7,993 nucleotides of DNA from Alcaligenaceae bacterium (GCA_012511095.1 JAAZGT010000094.1:1-7993); one strand, 5' to 3'; shown: positions 1 to 6,925, counted from the stretch's first letter. The notes: generated from the sequence alone by a model not told the origin. Numbers and translations are program-made.

Positions 1-89
1 CCGATGTTGCCGTTGATGGTTAAAGCAATTAAAACGATACCAATAATAATACGGATCAGACGATCTACGCTACCAATGTTTTTGTTCAT
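1..89 (-). CDS. YgaP-like transmembrane-domain (DUF2892) small membrane protein, 5' part only
   Basis: The first 29 codons are visible; the rest lies beyond the left edge. The N-terminus reads MNKNIGSVDRLIRIIIGIVL and then turns hydrophobic. This is the usual opening of stand-alone DUF2892 / YgaP-like transmembrane proteins: a short basic, Gly-containing head, an Arg-rich turn, then the first of two membrane helices. The ATG is supported by an AAAGGA ribosome binding site about 8 bases upstream. It is the third gene in line after the ArsR regulator and the rhodanese, about 100 bp from the latter, so it may be co-transcribed. The same kind of membrane domain forms the C-terminus of the neighbouring rhodanese, which supports a shared role in sulfur handling at the inner membrane. 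The molecular function of this family is not established. Confidence 0.8.
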   Translation of the reverse strand, partial: MNKNIGSVDRLIRIIIGIVLIALTINGNI

Positions 90-134
90 AACATATCCTT
101 TAAGTGGTTGAGGAACAACTGTGTCAAACTCAAT

Positions 135-164
135 ACAAGTATAGACTATTGTGCTAATACTTGT
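135..164. repeat. Inverted repeat between rhodanese and DUF2892 genes
   Basis: Arms ACAAGTAT (135-142) and ATACTTGT (157-164) are perfect 8-bp complements separated by 14 bases. No T-run follows on either strand, so it is not a convincing terminator. On the minus strand a TATACT hexamer (138-143) overlaps one arm and could be a -10 element for the downstream gene, with a poor -35 (GCAACA, 18-bp spacing). It may be an operator or an intercistronic RNA hairpin; the sequence does not decide between them. Confidence 0.4.
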
Positions 165-190
165 TGCGACCTTGCTTAATTAATTAGTGC

Positions 191-706
191 TTAGACGCGA
201 TTCCATGGAGCTAGCATAAGCACGCGAGCTAAACCACAGAAGCCAGTCAAGCCAGCCATAAGTAAACCAGCACCAACAAAAGCACTTAAAATATACCAAG
301 CAGGGTTGACCCAAGTACCTAGTACAACACCTAGGATTACCATGATACCAACAGCGATTTGCACTTGACGTTGTAACTCTAAAGGTGCGTTAGGAGCAAC
401 TTCAACGGCTAAGCCTTGCTTTCGCCAAGAATCGATACCGCCCTCTAAGATATAGCACTCTTTACAGTTTTTAGCGGCTGCAGCCAATTTATTAGCATTG
501 GTGCGAGTGCGCATGCCTGATTGGCACAGGAAAATAACCACGCCATCAGTCGGTAATGAGCTAGTAGACATTTCGTCTACTGTTTGGTTGCTAGAACCAG
601 GAATATGGCGATGACTGTATTCACCAGCTGAGCGAATATCAACTAAAGTTGCGCCGTCTTTAACTAAGTCGGCAGCTTTATCTGGAGAAATGATTGGTAA
701 AGTCAT
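191..706 (-). CDS. ygaP: YgaP-like inner-membrane rhodanese (sulfurtransferase)
   Basis: A 171-residue protein closely matching E. coli YgaP in length and layout. Residues 1-105 form a rhodanese domain: the start TLPIISPDKAADLV, the VDIRSAGEY segment (22-30), and the active loop CQSGMRT (61-67), with Cys61 as the residue expected to carry a persulfide. EGGIDSWRKQGL (88-99) is the usual end of the domain. Residues about 115-131 and 136-153 are two membrane helices, followed by GFCGLAR (155-161) with a second conserved Cys157. Rhodaneses move sulfane sulfur between acceptors such as cyanide, glutathione or thioredoxin; the physiological acceptor is not shown here. The start ATG has only a modest AGAGA ribosome binding site. 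It lies 36 bp after the ArsR gene, the same order as E. coli ygaV-ygaP, so it is probably under that repressor. Confidence 0.92.
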   Translation of the reverse strand: MTLPIISPDKAADLVKDGATLVDIRSAGEYSHRHIPGSSNQTVDEMSTSSLPTDGVVIFLCQSGMRTRTNANKLAAAAKNCKECYILEGGIDSWRKQGLAVEVAPNAPLELQRQVQIAVGIMVILGVVLGTWVNPAWYILSAFVGAGLLMAGLTGFCGLARVLMLAPWNRV

Positions 707-742
707 GAAAAAGGTCTCTAATAAAAATTTAAGAATCCGAGT

Positions 743-1039
743 TTACGGACAGAATATCTCTTTTAAATTGGAAACGATTTTATAAACTCTATCATCAGCA
801 ATTCGATAGTAAAGGGTTTGAGCCTCACGACGATAGCTGATCAGACCCTCTTCGCGCATAATTGCAATATGCTGAGATAAGGCTGATTGACTTAGGCTTG
901 AGTGTTGGTGAATTTGACCAACGTTAAGCTCACCCTTTTCGACTAATAAACATAATACTAGTAGTCGATGTTGGTTACCTAAGGTTTTGATAAAGTCGGC
1001 GGCCTCTTCGGCCAGCGTTTCTAATGATAAAATTTGCAT
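743..1039 (-). CDS. ygaV: ArsR-family repressor, YgaV/BigR/SqrR-like persulfide sensor
   Basis: A 98-residue winged-helix protein of normal ArsR length. Residues about 15-34 (DFIKTLGNQHRLLVLCLLVE) form the opening helices. The HTH is about 38-67, with recognition helix SLSQSALSQHIAIMREEGLI, and the wing RREAQTLYYRI is about 70-80. It resembles E. coli YgaV along its length, including the C-terminal YCP/FCP ending. Two cysteines, Cys30 in the second helix and Cys97 next to last, sit where BigR/SqrR-type proteins have the pair that forms a disulfide or polysulfide bridge. The metal-binding ELCVCDL motif of arsenic or zinc sensors is absent. I infer that it releases DNA when persulfides or oxidants bridge the cysteines. 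It is first in the operon and its own promoter carries a perfect palindrome, so autoregulation is likely. No good ribosome binding site precedes the ATG. Confidence 0.9.
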   Translation of the reverse strand: MQILSLETLAEEAADFIKTLGNQHRLLVLCLLVEKGELNVGQIHQHSSLSQSALSQHIAIMREEGLISYRREAQTLYYRIADDRVYKIVSNLKEIFCP

Positions 1040-1061
1040 ATTTATAATATCTAATAATTAC

Positions 1062-1085
1062 CTAATTTAGCATATTCTAAATTAG
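1062..1085. promoter_or_regulatory. Palindromic operator, probable YgaV/BigR-type site
   Basis: Perfect 9-bp inverted repeat CTAATTTAG (1062-1070), 6-bp spacer, CTAAATTAG (1077-1085). It overlaps the -10 and spacer of the promoter directly before the ArsR gene, where a dimeric repressor would block RNA polymerase. Assignment to the adjacent regulator is inferred from position and symmetry. Confidence 0.7.
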
Positions 1086-1092
1086 AGGTCAA
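1064..1092 (-). promoter_or_regulatory. Sigma70-type promoter of the ygaV-ygaP operon
   Basis: Read on the minus strand: -35 TTGACC (1092-1087), 17-bp spacer, -10 TAAATT (1069-1064, four of six consensus bases). Transcription would start near 1057, leaving a leader of only about 18 bases before the ATG at 1039. The inverted repeat at 1062-1085 covers the -10 and almost all of the spacer. Confidence 0.6.
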
Positions 1093-1111
1093 TAGTTAAA
1101 TGGCAATAATT

Positions 1112-1127
1112 TGTCTTACTGTCTTAC
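1112..1127. repeat. Tandem 8-mer upstream of the ygaV promoter
   Basis: Two abutting copies of TGTCTTAC (1112-1119 and 1120-1127), read GTAAGACA twice on the transcribed strand, begin about 20 bp upstream of the -35 element. The position would suit an activator, but two 8-mers may also be chance in AT-rich DNA. Confidence 0.35.
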
Positions 1128-1491
1128 TATTAAATTATACTGTCTATGCAATTAGTTAAAGGTTTTTAGTCGTTTCTAATGAGATTCAGTTTGTAAAGTT
1201 TGTAAATAGATAGCAATTTATAAATTATGATGCAGATAAAAAATCTACTTAGTTGTTATCAATAACTAGACATTTAAACTCAATTTTTGCTAGTGTAACT
1301 AACCACTTTAACTCGCAATGTGCAGTCTATTTCGGACAGTTAAGACTTACTATCTTATCATCAGAGTTTGTAATGGTGACTGTGTCTTAAATCGTACACT
1401 TTAGCTATTTATTAAGCGAGTCTATTTTGGATATTGATTTTAATGCCAGCGATTAGGCGTTTTAGTTGTATTACAGTTTTACACTTAATTG
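1128..1491. other. Gap without recognisable genes
   Basis: About 360 AT-rich bases between the ygaV promoter and the phn-operon terminator. Stops interrupt all frames and I see no convincing start with a ribosome binding site, no tRNA fold and no insertion-sequence ends. The only local pattern is a tandem 9-mer GTTTGTAAA (1189-1197 and 1198-1206). A small RNA or a decayed gene cannot be excluded. Confidence 0.5.
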
Positions 1492-1519
1492 AATAAAGGG
1501 CTTGCTTAGGCCCTTTATT
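1492..1519 (-). terminator. Rho-independent terminator after the phn-type operon
   Basis: A perfect 10-bp stem, AATAAAGGGC (1492-1501) with GCCCTTTATT (1510-1519), and an 8-base loop, starting 12 bp after the last stop codon. On the minus strand the T-rich end is short (CCCTTTATTCAATT). The plus strand has a better T-rich tail (TTTATTTGTTTG), so it may act in both directions. Confidence 0.75.
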
Positions 1520-1531
1520 TGTTTGTGTGAA

Positions 1532-2356
1532 TTAAATCAATTTTTGTCTTATTTTTAACGTGATCCACTCACTAATGATCACGGTCACAAAAATCACAAT
1601 TAAGATCATGGTCACCTTAGGCCATGCTAGGGTGTTGAGGGCAGCGTTAAGCTTTAAACCCATACCACCCGCACCAACTAAGCCTAATACTGTTGATTCA
1701 CGAATATTAATATCCCATCTAAATACGCTAATACCAGCAAAAGTAGGTGCAACTTGTGGAAACACCCCCCAGGCTAAGACTTGGGGGCGACTTGCTCCGG
1801 TAGCCATAATGGCCTCAACCGAGGTGGGGTTGATTTCCTCAATTGCCTCATAAAGTAATTTACCGATAAAGCCAATAGAGCGTAGGGCAATCGCAATAAT
1901 ACCTGCCAATACCCCTGGGCCTAAAATAGACACCAGTAATAAGGCCCAAATTAACGAGTTAATCGAGCGCGAAGAAACAATAATAAATAATGCGATTGGG
2001 CGCAATATTAAGGCACTAGGTGTGGTGTTACGAGCTGCTATAAAAGCAACTGGTACAGCAAGTGCTGTTCCTAACAAGGTGCCTAGCGTAGCGATATTTA
2101 GAGTTTCCCAAAGCGGTTGCCATAGCTCATTCATTGAAAGCCAATTGGGTGGCAACATTCGCGAACCAATATCTTTCGCTTGTTGTGGCGCATCCCAGAC
2201 AAAAGCCCAAATCGTGTCTTGAGTCATGATTTGAAAAGACCAAACCACAAAGGCAAGAGCCATTAGCCAAATCATAAAGACTGTGGCGTTTTGTAAGAGA
2301 CTACGTTTGGACCACTTTGCTGTATTTAGTGGGTTTGAATTAACTGTACTACTCAT
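1532..2356 (-). CDS. phnE: Phosphonate-type ABC transporter permease (second PhnE)
   Basis: A 274-residue inner-membrane permease of the PhnE family. A basic N-terminus is followed by helices at about 25-45, 85-108, 118-130, 135-160 and 248-264. The cytoplasmic EAA loop that docks the ATPase is EAIMATGASRPQVL (181-194), followed by the family block DINIRESTVLGLVGAGGMG (215-233). I place the start at ATG 2356, not at the in-frame TTG seven codons upstream (2377). The ATG overlaps the preceding stop as ATGA, the typical coupled arrangement, and has GGAAAA just before it. The proteins either side of the coupling then have the same length and their EAA loops fall at identical positions. It very likely pairs with the other PhnE as a heterodimeric channel. 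It is the last gene of the operon. Confidence 0.9.
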   Translation of the reverse strand: MSSTVNSNPLNTAKWSKRSLLQNATVFMIWLMALAFVVWSFQIMTQDTIWAFVWDAPQQAKDIGSRMLPPNWLSMNELWQPLWETLNIATLGTLLGTALAVPVAFIAARNTTPSALILRPIALFIIVSSRSINSLIWALLLVSILGPGVLAGIIAIALRSIGFIGKLLYEAIEEINPTSVEAIMATGASRPQVLAWGVFPQVAPTFAGISVFRWDINIRESTVLGLVGAGGMGLKLNAALNTLAWPKVTMILIVIFVTVIISEWITLKIRQKLI

Positions 2357-3177
2357 AACATTTTCCGACGAACCCAACTAGAAGCATATTCAGCAAGCAT
2401 CACAATGCCAATGATTAAAAGCAAAATCGCTGCGGCTGAGCTATATTCATAACGATCCATGGCAGTGCCTAAGGTGCCACCAATGCCGCCAGCACCAATA
2501 ATGCCGATCACTGCCGATTCACGAAAATTAATATCTAAGCGATAGAGTGATAAACCGACTAAGCGTGGTAGACATTGTGTCAAAACTGCGAAGTCTAGCG
2601 TTTGTAAAAAACTTGCGCCTGTGGCATTTAAGGCTTCGAGTTGCGAGGCTTGAATTTCTTCAATATCTTCGGCTAATAATTTCGCTAAGAAACCAATAGT
2701 GGCAAAGGTTAAGGTTAAAAAGCCTGCAAAGGCTCCAAACCCAAATAAAGCCACCATAAAAATGGCCACAATAATTTCATTAAGGGTTCTAGATAAAGCG
2801 ATAATGCCGCGACAAATCAAGTAAATCCAACGAGGGCTTAAGTTTTTTGCTGCACCTACCGCAATAGGTATAGAAATAATAATTCCTGCAGCTGTTGAAC
2901 TAAGCGCCATGGTTAGACTTTCGATCATGCCTTGTTTAATATCAGTACCTCGGGTACTAAAATCAGGTGATAAAAATCCTTTGACAAAAATCCAAGCCCG
3001 TTCCCAACCCTGACTAACGCGTAACCAATTAATCTCTAAGGAGCTAATACTTAAAAATAAATAGGCAATAGCACCAAAAATAAGCGCATAACGAATAATT
3101 GGATTAGCTATAAAGGGTGGCTTTTTCCATTGGGTAGGGTAGGCCGGCGGCATTAACGATGCGGTGGGTTTATACAT
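2353..3177 (-). CDS. phnE: Phosphonate-type ABC transporter permease (first PhnE)
   Basis: A 274-residue permease, paralogous to the next gene. After a Pro-rich cytoplasmic head (residues 1-26) come helices at about 28-46, 88-110, 117-130, 132-155 and 248-266. The ATPase-docking EAA loop is EALNATGASFLQTL (181-194), and the conserved C-terminal block reads DINFRESAVIGIIGAGGIG (215-233). Its loop and end block match those of the second permease position for position, which suggests an old duplication. The ATG is 12 bp after the phnC stop with an AGAAG ribosome binding site in the gap, and the stop overlaps the next start by four bases. Two different PhnE proteins per operon are known in phosphonate/phosphite-type transporters such as Htx; here the transported compound is not defined. 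Confidence 0.9.
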   Translation of the reverse strand: MYKPTASLMPPAYPTQWKKPPFIANPIIRYALIFGAIAYLFLSISSLEINWLRVSQGWERAWIFVKGFLSPDFSTRGTDIKQGMIESLTMALSSTAAGIIISIPIAVGAAKNLSPRWIYLICRGIIALSRTLNEIIVAIFMVALFGFGAFAGFLTLTFATIGFLAKLLAEDIEEIQASQLEALNATGASFLQTLDFAVLTQCLPRLVGLSLYRLDINFRESAVIGIIGAGGIGGTLGTAMDRYEYSSAAAILLLIIGIVMLAEYASSWVRRKML

Positions 3178-3189
3178 AATTAACTTCTA

Positions 3190-4029
3190 TTAAGCAGCAC
3201 TAATAACAACAGCGCCACTTAAGGGGCATTCTTTGATGGAGCTAGTCTCATCATCTTCATGTTGTGAAGCGAGTTTTTTCGTGATGGAGGTCCAGTCCTC
3301 ATCGCCGTAAATCTTAGTAAGTACCTCGGTGTTCACATCTTTTGAAGGACCGTCAAAGACAACCTCACCTGCACGTAAGCCAATAATTCTAGGTAAGAAT
3401 TCAGTCGCTAAAACCACATCGTGAATATTAACGATGGCAGCAAGGCCACGTTCACGACAGAGCTCAATAATTAAGCGCATAATTTGACGTGAGGTTTTGG
3501 GGTCTAAACTGGCAGTGGGTTCGTCAATCAACATTAATTGTGGTTGTTGAATTAAGGCACGAGCAATACCAACGCGTTGGCGTTGACCGCCCGATAGTTC
3601 ATCGGCACGATTATTTTCCTTGCCTTTTAAACCAACACGTTCGAGTAGCTCATAGGCTTGGGCAATATCTTCTGGGCTAAAGCGACGAAACCAGCTATTC
3701 CAAAAGTCCATATGACCTAAACGACCAGAAAGTACGTTTTCCATAACGGTGAGGCGCTCGACTAAGGCGTATTCTTGGAAGATCATACCGATATCACGAC
3801 GTGCCTGTCGTAGCTCTTTTTTGGACAGCTTCTTAAGATCGGTGTTTTGAAGGAAAATAGCACCTTTAGTGGGTTCAACTAAGCGATTAACACAACGAAT
3901 TAACGTTGATTTACCAGCACCTGAAGGTCCAATCAGGCCTACTACCTCGCCTGATTGGATTTCAAGGTTGATCCCCTTAAGTGCTAAGTCAGTGTTGTAG
4001 CGCTTTTCAAGATCAACAAGTTTAAGCAT
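3190..4029 (-). CDS. phnC: Phosphonate-type ABC transporter ATP-binding protein
   Basis: A 279-residue ABC ATPase with every core motif intact: Walker A GPSGAGKST (34-42), Q-loop Gln85 in IFQEYALVERLTV, signature LSGGQ (145-149), Walker B LMLIDE (165-170), D-loop SLD, and switch His203 in NIHDVVLA. The insert SGRLGHMDFWNSWFRRFSPED (101-121) is typical of PhnC and separates it from other importer ATPases. The C-terminal tail, about 25-30 residues rich in Asp, Glu and Ser after residue 250, makes it slightly longer than E. coli PhnC (262). It powers import at the inner membrane together with the two permeases downstream. The start follows the phnD stop by 12 bp with an AAAGG ribosome binding site. 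Confidence 0.93.
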   Translation of the reverse strand: MLKLVDLEKRYNTDLALKGINLEIQSGEVVGLIGPSGAGKSTLIRCVNRLVEPTKGAIFLQNTDLKKLSKKELRQARRDIGMIFQEYALVERLTVMENVLSGRLGHMDFWNSWFRRFSPEDIAQAYELLERVGLKGKENNRADELSGGQRQRVGIARALIQQPQLMLIDEPTASLDPKTSRQIMRLIIELCRERGLAAIVNIHDVVLATEFLPRIIGLRAGEVVFDGPSKDVNTEVLTKIYGDEDWTSITKKLASQHEDDETSSIKECPLSGAVVISAA

Positions 4030-4041
4030 TATTAATACCTT

Positions 4042-4992
4042 TTATTTACAGTCGTAGCTAACATCCATCGCAGCATCAATATCGCGCACGACTTGCCAGT
4101 GTTCTTTAAATGAAATAGGCATGAATTTTTCTTGTGGTGGGCTAACGTGATTAAACTCTTTGGCTAAACCTGTGCCTTCCCAATTAAAGTTAAAGAAAGC
4201 AGCTTTTACTTTTTCCGCTAATTCAGGCTTTAAGTTATAAACATAACCGTAACCAGTCGTTGGGAAAGATTGTGATTTGTAGATGGAAACTAATTGCTCG
4301 CTCTTAACTACATCACGCTCAAGCATGCGAGAAAGTACTGAGTTAGCAATGGCTGCCGCTGGGTAGTCTTTATTGGCAACACCTAAAATTGAGTTATCGT
4401 GCTTGCCACTAAATACAGGCTCAAAATCTCTACCCGCTTCCATTTTGAATTCTTGCTTTAATAATGCAGAAGGAGCTTTGTAGCCAGAGTTAGAGGTTTC
4501 AGAAGTAAAGGCTAATTTTTTGCCTTTAATATCTTCTACCTTTTCAATACCGCTACCAGGGTAAGTAAGGATTTCCATTTCATAACCATAACGGTCATCA
4601 TTTGAAGCCATCATGGCAAAAGGCACAAAACCAGCGCAATTAACAGCTAATGGGTTTGAACCGGTGTTAAAGCCTGCAACGTGTAAACGACCAGCGCGCA
4701 TGGCCTCTAATTGAGCAGCGTTGCTTTGTACAGGGAAAAACTGTACTTTTTTACCTGTTTCAGCGGCTAAGTGATCAATAAACTCTTTCCAAACTTCCGC
4801 ATAAACAGCTGGATCTTCAACCGGAGTATAGGAAAAAACGAGAGTAGCGGGATCAATCCAGTCTTTAGGATCGGTAGGAGCATCGGCTACTAAATCACCG
4901 TCAGCATCGGTAAAGCGAGGGTCCATTGCCTGGCTACTAAGTGGTAAAGCAGCAAATAGTGCTGCTAAGGCAAAACGTTTTAAGTTGAACAT
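4042..4992 (-). CDS. phnD: PhnD-like periplasmic binding protein of phosphonate/phosphite type, ligand uncertain
   Basis: A 316-residue exported protein. The signal peptide is basic then hydrophobic, with probable cleavage after SQA (residue 22). The mature end starts with an acidic stretch DADGDLVAD (29-37) resembling a calcium loop, then LVFSYTPVEDPAVY (51-64), the first strand of the PhnD fold. EAMRAGRLHVAGF (96-108) is the family block; the usual aromatic 'WFGP' of phosphonate binders is replaced by GFNTGSNP (107-114). TSETSNSGYKAP (163-174) corresponds to the Ser/Thr-rich phosphate-holding loop, and PTTGYG (244-249) is a further divergence. Two cysteines (119, 315) could form a disulfide. 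An AAAGGA ribosome binding site precedes the ATG. It is first in the operon, so it is likely the most abundant product. Family membership is secure; binding of a phosphonate rather than phosphite or another oxyanion is not. Confidence 0.9.
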   Translation of the reverse strand: MFNLKRFALAALFAALPLSSQAMDPRFTDADGDLVADAPTDPKDWIDPATLVFSYTPVEDPAVYAEVWKEFIDHLAAETGKKVQFFPVQSNAAQLEAMRAGRLHVAGFNTGSNPLAVNCAGFVPFAMMASNDDRYGYEMEILTYPGSGIEKVEDIKGKKLAFTSETSNSGYKAPSALLKQEFKMEAGRDFEPVFSGKHDNSILGVANKDYPAAAIANSVLSRMLERDVVKSEQLVSIYKSQSFPTTGYGYVYNLKPELAEKVKAAFFNFNWEGTGLAKEFNHVSPPQEKFMPISFKEHWQVVRDIDAAMDVSYDCK

Positions 4993-5022
4993 TGTGTGTC
5001 CTTTTAGATAATTTCATTTGTC

Positions 5023-5052
5023 AATATCGATAAGTGAAATAAATCTTAACAA
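5023..5052 (-). promoter_or_regulatory. Tentative promoter of the phn-type operon
   Basis: Best sigma70-like match between the nrdD terminator and phnD, on the minus strand: TTGTTA (5052-5047), 18-bp spacer, GATATT (5028-5023); four of six bases match in each element. No tandem CTGTCAT-like Pho box is visible in 5000-5103, so phosphate control through PhoB is not supported by the sequence. Confidence 0.27.
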
Positions 5053-5103
5053 GCTAATGTTTCAACTTTGTGAATGCAATAAAGGGGGGCGTGGTACAAG
5101 AAA

Positions 5104-5131
5104 TCGCGGTCCTTTTGATCAAGAACCGCGA
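5104..5131 (-). terminator. Rho-independent terminator after nrdD
   Basis: On the minus strand TCGCGGTTC (5131-5123) pairs with GGACCGCGA (5112-5104), a 9-bp GC-rich stem with one G-U pair and a 10-base loop, followed by TTTCTTGT. It begins 12 bp after the nrdD stop and separates this unit from the phn-type operon. Confidence 0.8.
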
Positions 5132-5143
5132 CGATTTGATGAT

Positions 5144-6925
5144 TTAAGCGGCGTGTCGGTGATAGTGACGTAATGCGTGTTCACGACGACGACCTTCACT
5201 ATAAGCAGAGATGCGCTTTAAGTAACCGATGACACGAGAAGCATAATCAATATCGGTAGAGCCACAAGCGCTGCATGCTTGTAAGGTGCGTTTATCAATA
5301 TGCGCGCAATCATTACAAATGGTGATTTTGACATTCACGCAGAAGTAATTACAACCGGTACGTGCTGCAATATCAAATAATGATTGGTAACCTTGTTGAG
5401 TTAGAGCCTCATCTAGGTTGAGATGTAAGGCCGAACCACCATCAAGCCAATCTACTAACTCACTACCATGTAATAAGAACTTATCTAAAGCATTAATTTG
5501 TTCATCTTCTACTGGATAGAAATAAGAGTTGTAGCAATCACGAGAAACCTTATAGCCGTCATCGCGATCCCATTTGGCATTTTTAACGCCGAGGTTTTCT
5601 GCAGGTACAAACTCGGTATTAAAGCGTACGCCATAATGGGCTGAGGCTTTTTTATTGGCATCAAAAATAGTTTTTAAACGACTTTGTACAAACTCAATAT
5701 ATTCAGGACTATAACTTGCTTCAATACCTTGAGATTCGGCCGCTTCAACCATGCCATTAATACCAATGGTTAGAAATTGCTTATCGAGATCAATAAAACC
5801 CGCATCATAAACAGGGAGCATACCGGCTTTTAAGTAGTCTTCCATTAATTTACGATAAGCATATTGATAGCGATGAATTTTATTCACCTCAGTAGCTAAG
5901 TCGCGTCCATCTTGTTCTAAGCGATTCATATTAATGGTAATCACATTAATAGAGCCCGTCGCCACACCGCCAGCCCCTAAGGTATAGGAGAAAGTATGGT
6001 CATCAATTTCATTACGCAAACGACAACATGATGCCAATGAATCAGGGTTATCCGATAAGTAAATAAAGAATGAATTACCTGCAGCCAATTCTTTTGCTAA
6101 TTGAGCTGAAAAATTACGGTCTTTACATTGACCATTTTCAGTCAACATAGCCGCAGTCACAACAGGGAAGGTAAGAACAGCCTTAGTGCGCTCTTCATTA
6201 AACCAAGTTAGGAAAAAATCCTGCAAGCGCGCGACGCTTTCCCAAGAGGGTTTAGTGAAATCCGGAAAGACAAAATTACCAAACATAGCATCAAAATAAT
6301 ACTGATCATATACAGAGATATTCCAGAACACACTTTGATAGCCACGCGCAGCTGCAGGTTGATTAATGCTATAAACCACATGCTGCAATAAGTTGGCGAT
6401 TTTTTGTGAGTGAGTTTCTAAGTAATTATCACCATAATCCTTGCGTGCAAAATAATCGAAGTAATTTAAAAACTCTACAGTTGCTACTGCACCTGCAAAT
6501 TGTGCACTAATTGCAAAAACTAAGTTAATAAAAGAACCGCAAAAAGACTCTAAATGTTTTGGTGCCCTAGACTCACCACCAAGTTTAGTTAAACCATCGT
6601 GTAAAAAAGGATATAAAGTCACTGATACACAATAGGGCTTTAAACTAGTTTCATCATGAACATAGATTTCATGTGATTCGATTTGGCGAATATATTCATC
6701 GGCCAAATCTTTATCAAATAACTCAGTGATTTTCTCACTGACTTGGGCGCGATTAATTTGAATTAAAAAGTCTTTAAGTAATTCACTCTCCATGGTGGCA
6801 ATATTTTTATGAGTCACATTAGCATTGGCATCCATGGTTGAGCCGTCGGCGGCATTATGTGCAGCCATATAGTTGCGCATAAAATCAAGTTTTGCGCTAA
6901 TTTGAGTCGAGCTTAGTCGTATCAT
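5144..6925 (-). CDS. nrdD: Anaerobic (class III) ribonucleoside-triphosphate reductase, form without ATP-cone
   Basis: A 593-residue glycyl-radical enzyme that reduces ribonucleoside triphosphates to deoxy forms without oxygen. The radical site is RVIGYLKRIS with Gly567. Upstream is a four-Cys zinc site, CNDC (537-540) and CSAC (551-554). Likely catalytic cysteines are Cys99 in KPYC and Cys301 in SCCRLRN; they align in order with MFNC and MGCR of E. coli NrdD. The NANV block (34-37) that opens the catalytic core lies only about 33 residues from the start. The roughly 100-residue ATP-cone found in the 712-residue E. coli enzyme is therefore absent. The divergent sequence (for example SFCGSFINLVFAISAQFAGA) and the partner's type suggest the Bdellovibrio-type NrdD family (TIGR02827, from memory). 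The ATG has a GAGGA ribosome binding site and follows nrdG by 15 bp. Confidence 0.93.
   Translation of the reverse strand: MIRLSSTQISAKLDFMRNYMAAHNAADGSTMDANANVTHKNIATMESELLKDFLIQINRAQVSEKITELFDKDLADEYIRQIESHEIYVHDETSLKPYCVSVTLYPFLHDGLTKLGGESRAPKHLESFCGSFINLVFAISAQFAGAVATVEFLNYFDYFARKDYGDNYLETHSQKIANLLQHVVYSINQPAAARGYQSVFWNISVYDQYYFDAMFGNFVFPDFTKPSWESVARLQDFFLTWFNEERTKAVLTFPVVTAAMLTENGQCKDRNFSAQLAKELAAGNSFFIYLSDNPDSLASCCRLRNEIDDHTFSYTLGAGGVATGSINVITINMNRLEQDGRDLATEVNKIHRYQYAYRKLMEDYLKAGMLPVYDAGFIDLDKQFLTIGINGMVEAAESQGIEASYSPEYIEFVQSRLKTIFDANKKASAHYGVRFNTEFVPAENLGVKNAKWDRDDGYKVSRDCYNSYFYPVEDEQINALDKFLLHGSELVDWLDGGSALHLNLDEALTQQGYQSLFDIAARTGCNYFCVNVKITICNDCAHIDKRTLQACSACGSTDIDYASRVIGYLKRISAYSEGRRREHALRHYHRHAA

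Noticed and set aside
1320..1365. GGACAGT-containing stretch suggesting an IS3-like end
   Set aside because: No matching inverted end, no target duplication and no transposase remnant nearby.
1560..1853. Plus-strand open frame opposite the second phnE
   Set aside because: Antisense shadow of a clear permease gene; low-complexity product with no recognisable domain.
2022..2222. Plus-strand open frame opposite the second phnE
   Set aside because: Antisense shadow of the same permease gene, with no ribosome binding site or recognisable domain.
3489..3680. Plus-strand open frame opposite phnC
   Set aside because: Antisense shadow over the Walker B and signature region of an intact ATPase.
4993..5103. 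Pho box before phnD
   Set aside because: No pair of CTGTCAT-like repeats with 11-bp spacing could be found on either strand.
5113..5122. TTGATCAA in the nrdD terminator loop as an FNR site
   Set aside because: The two half-sites lack the 4-bp spacer; it is simply the loop of the terminator hairpin.
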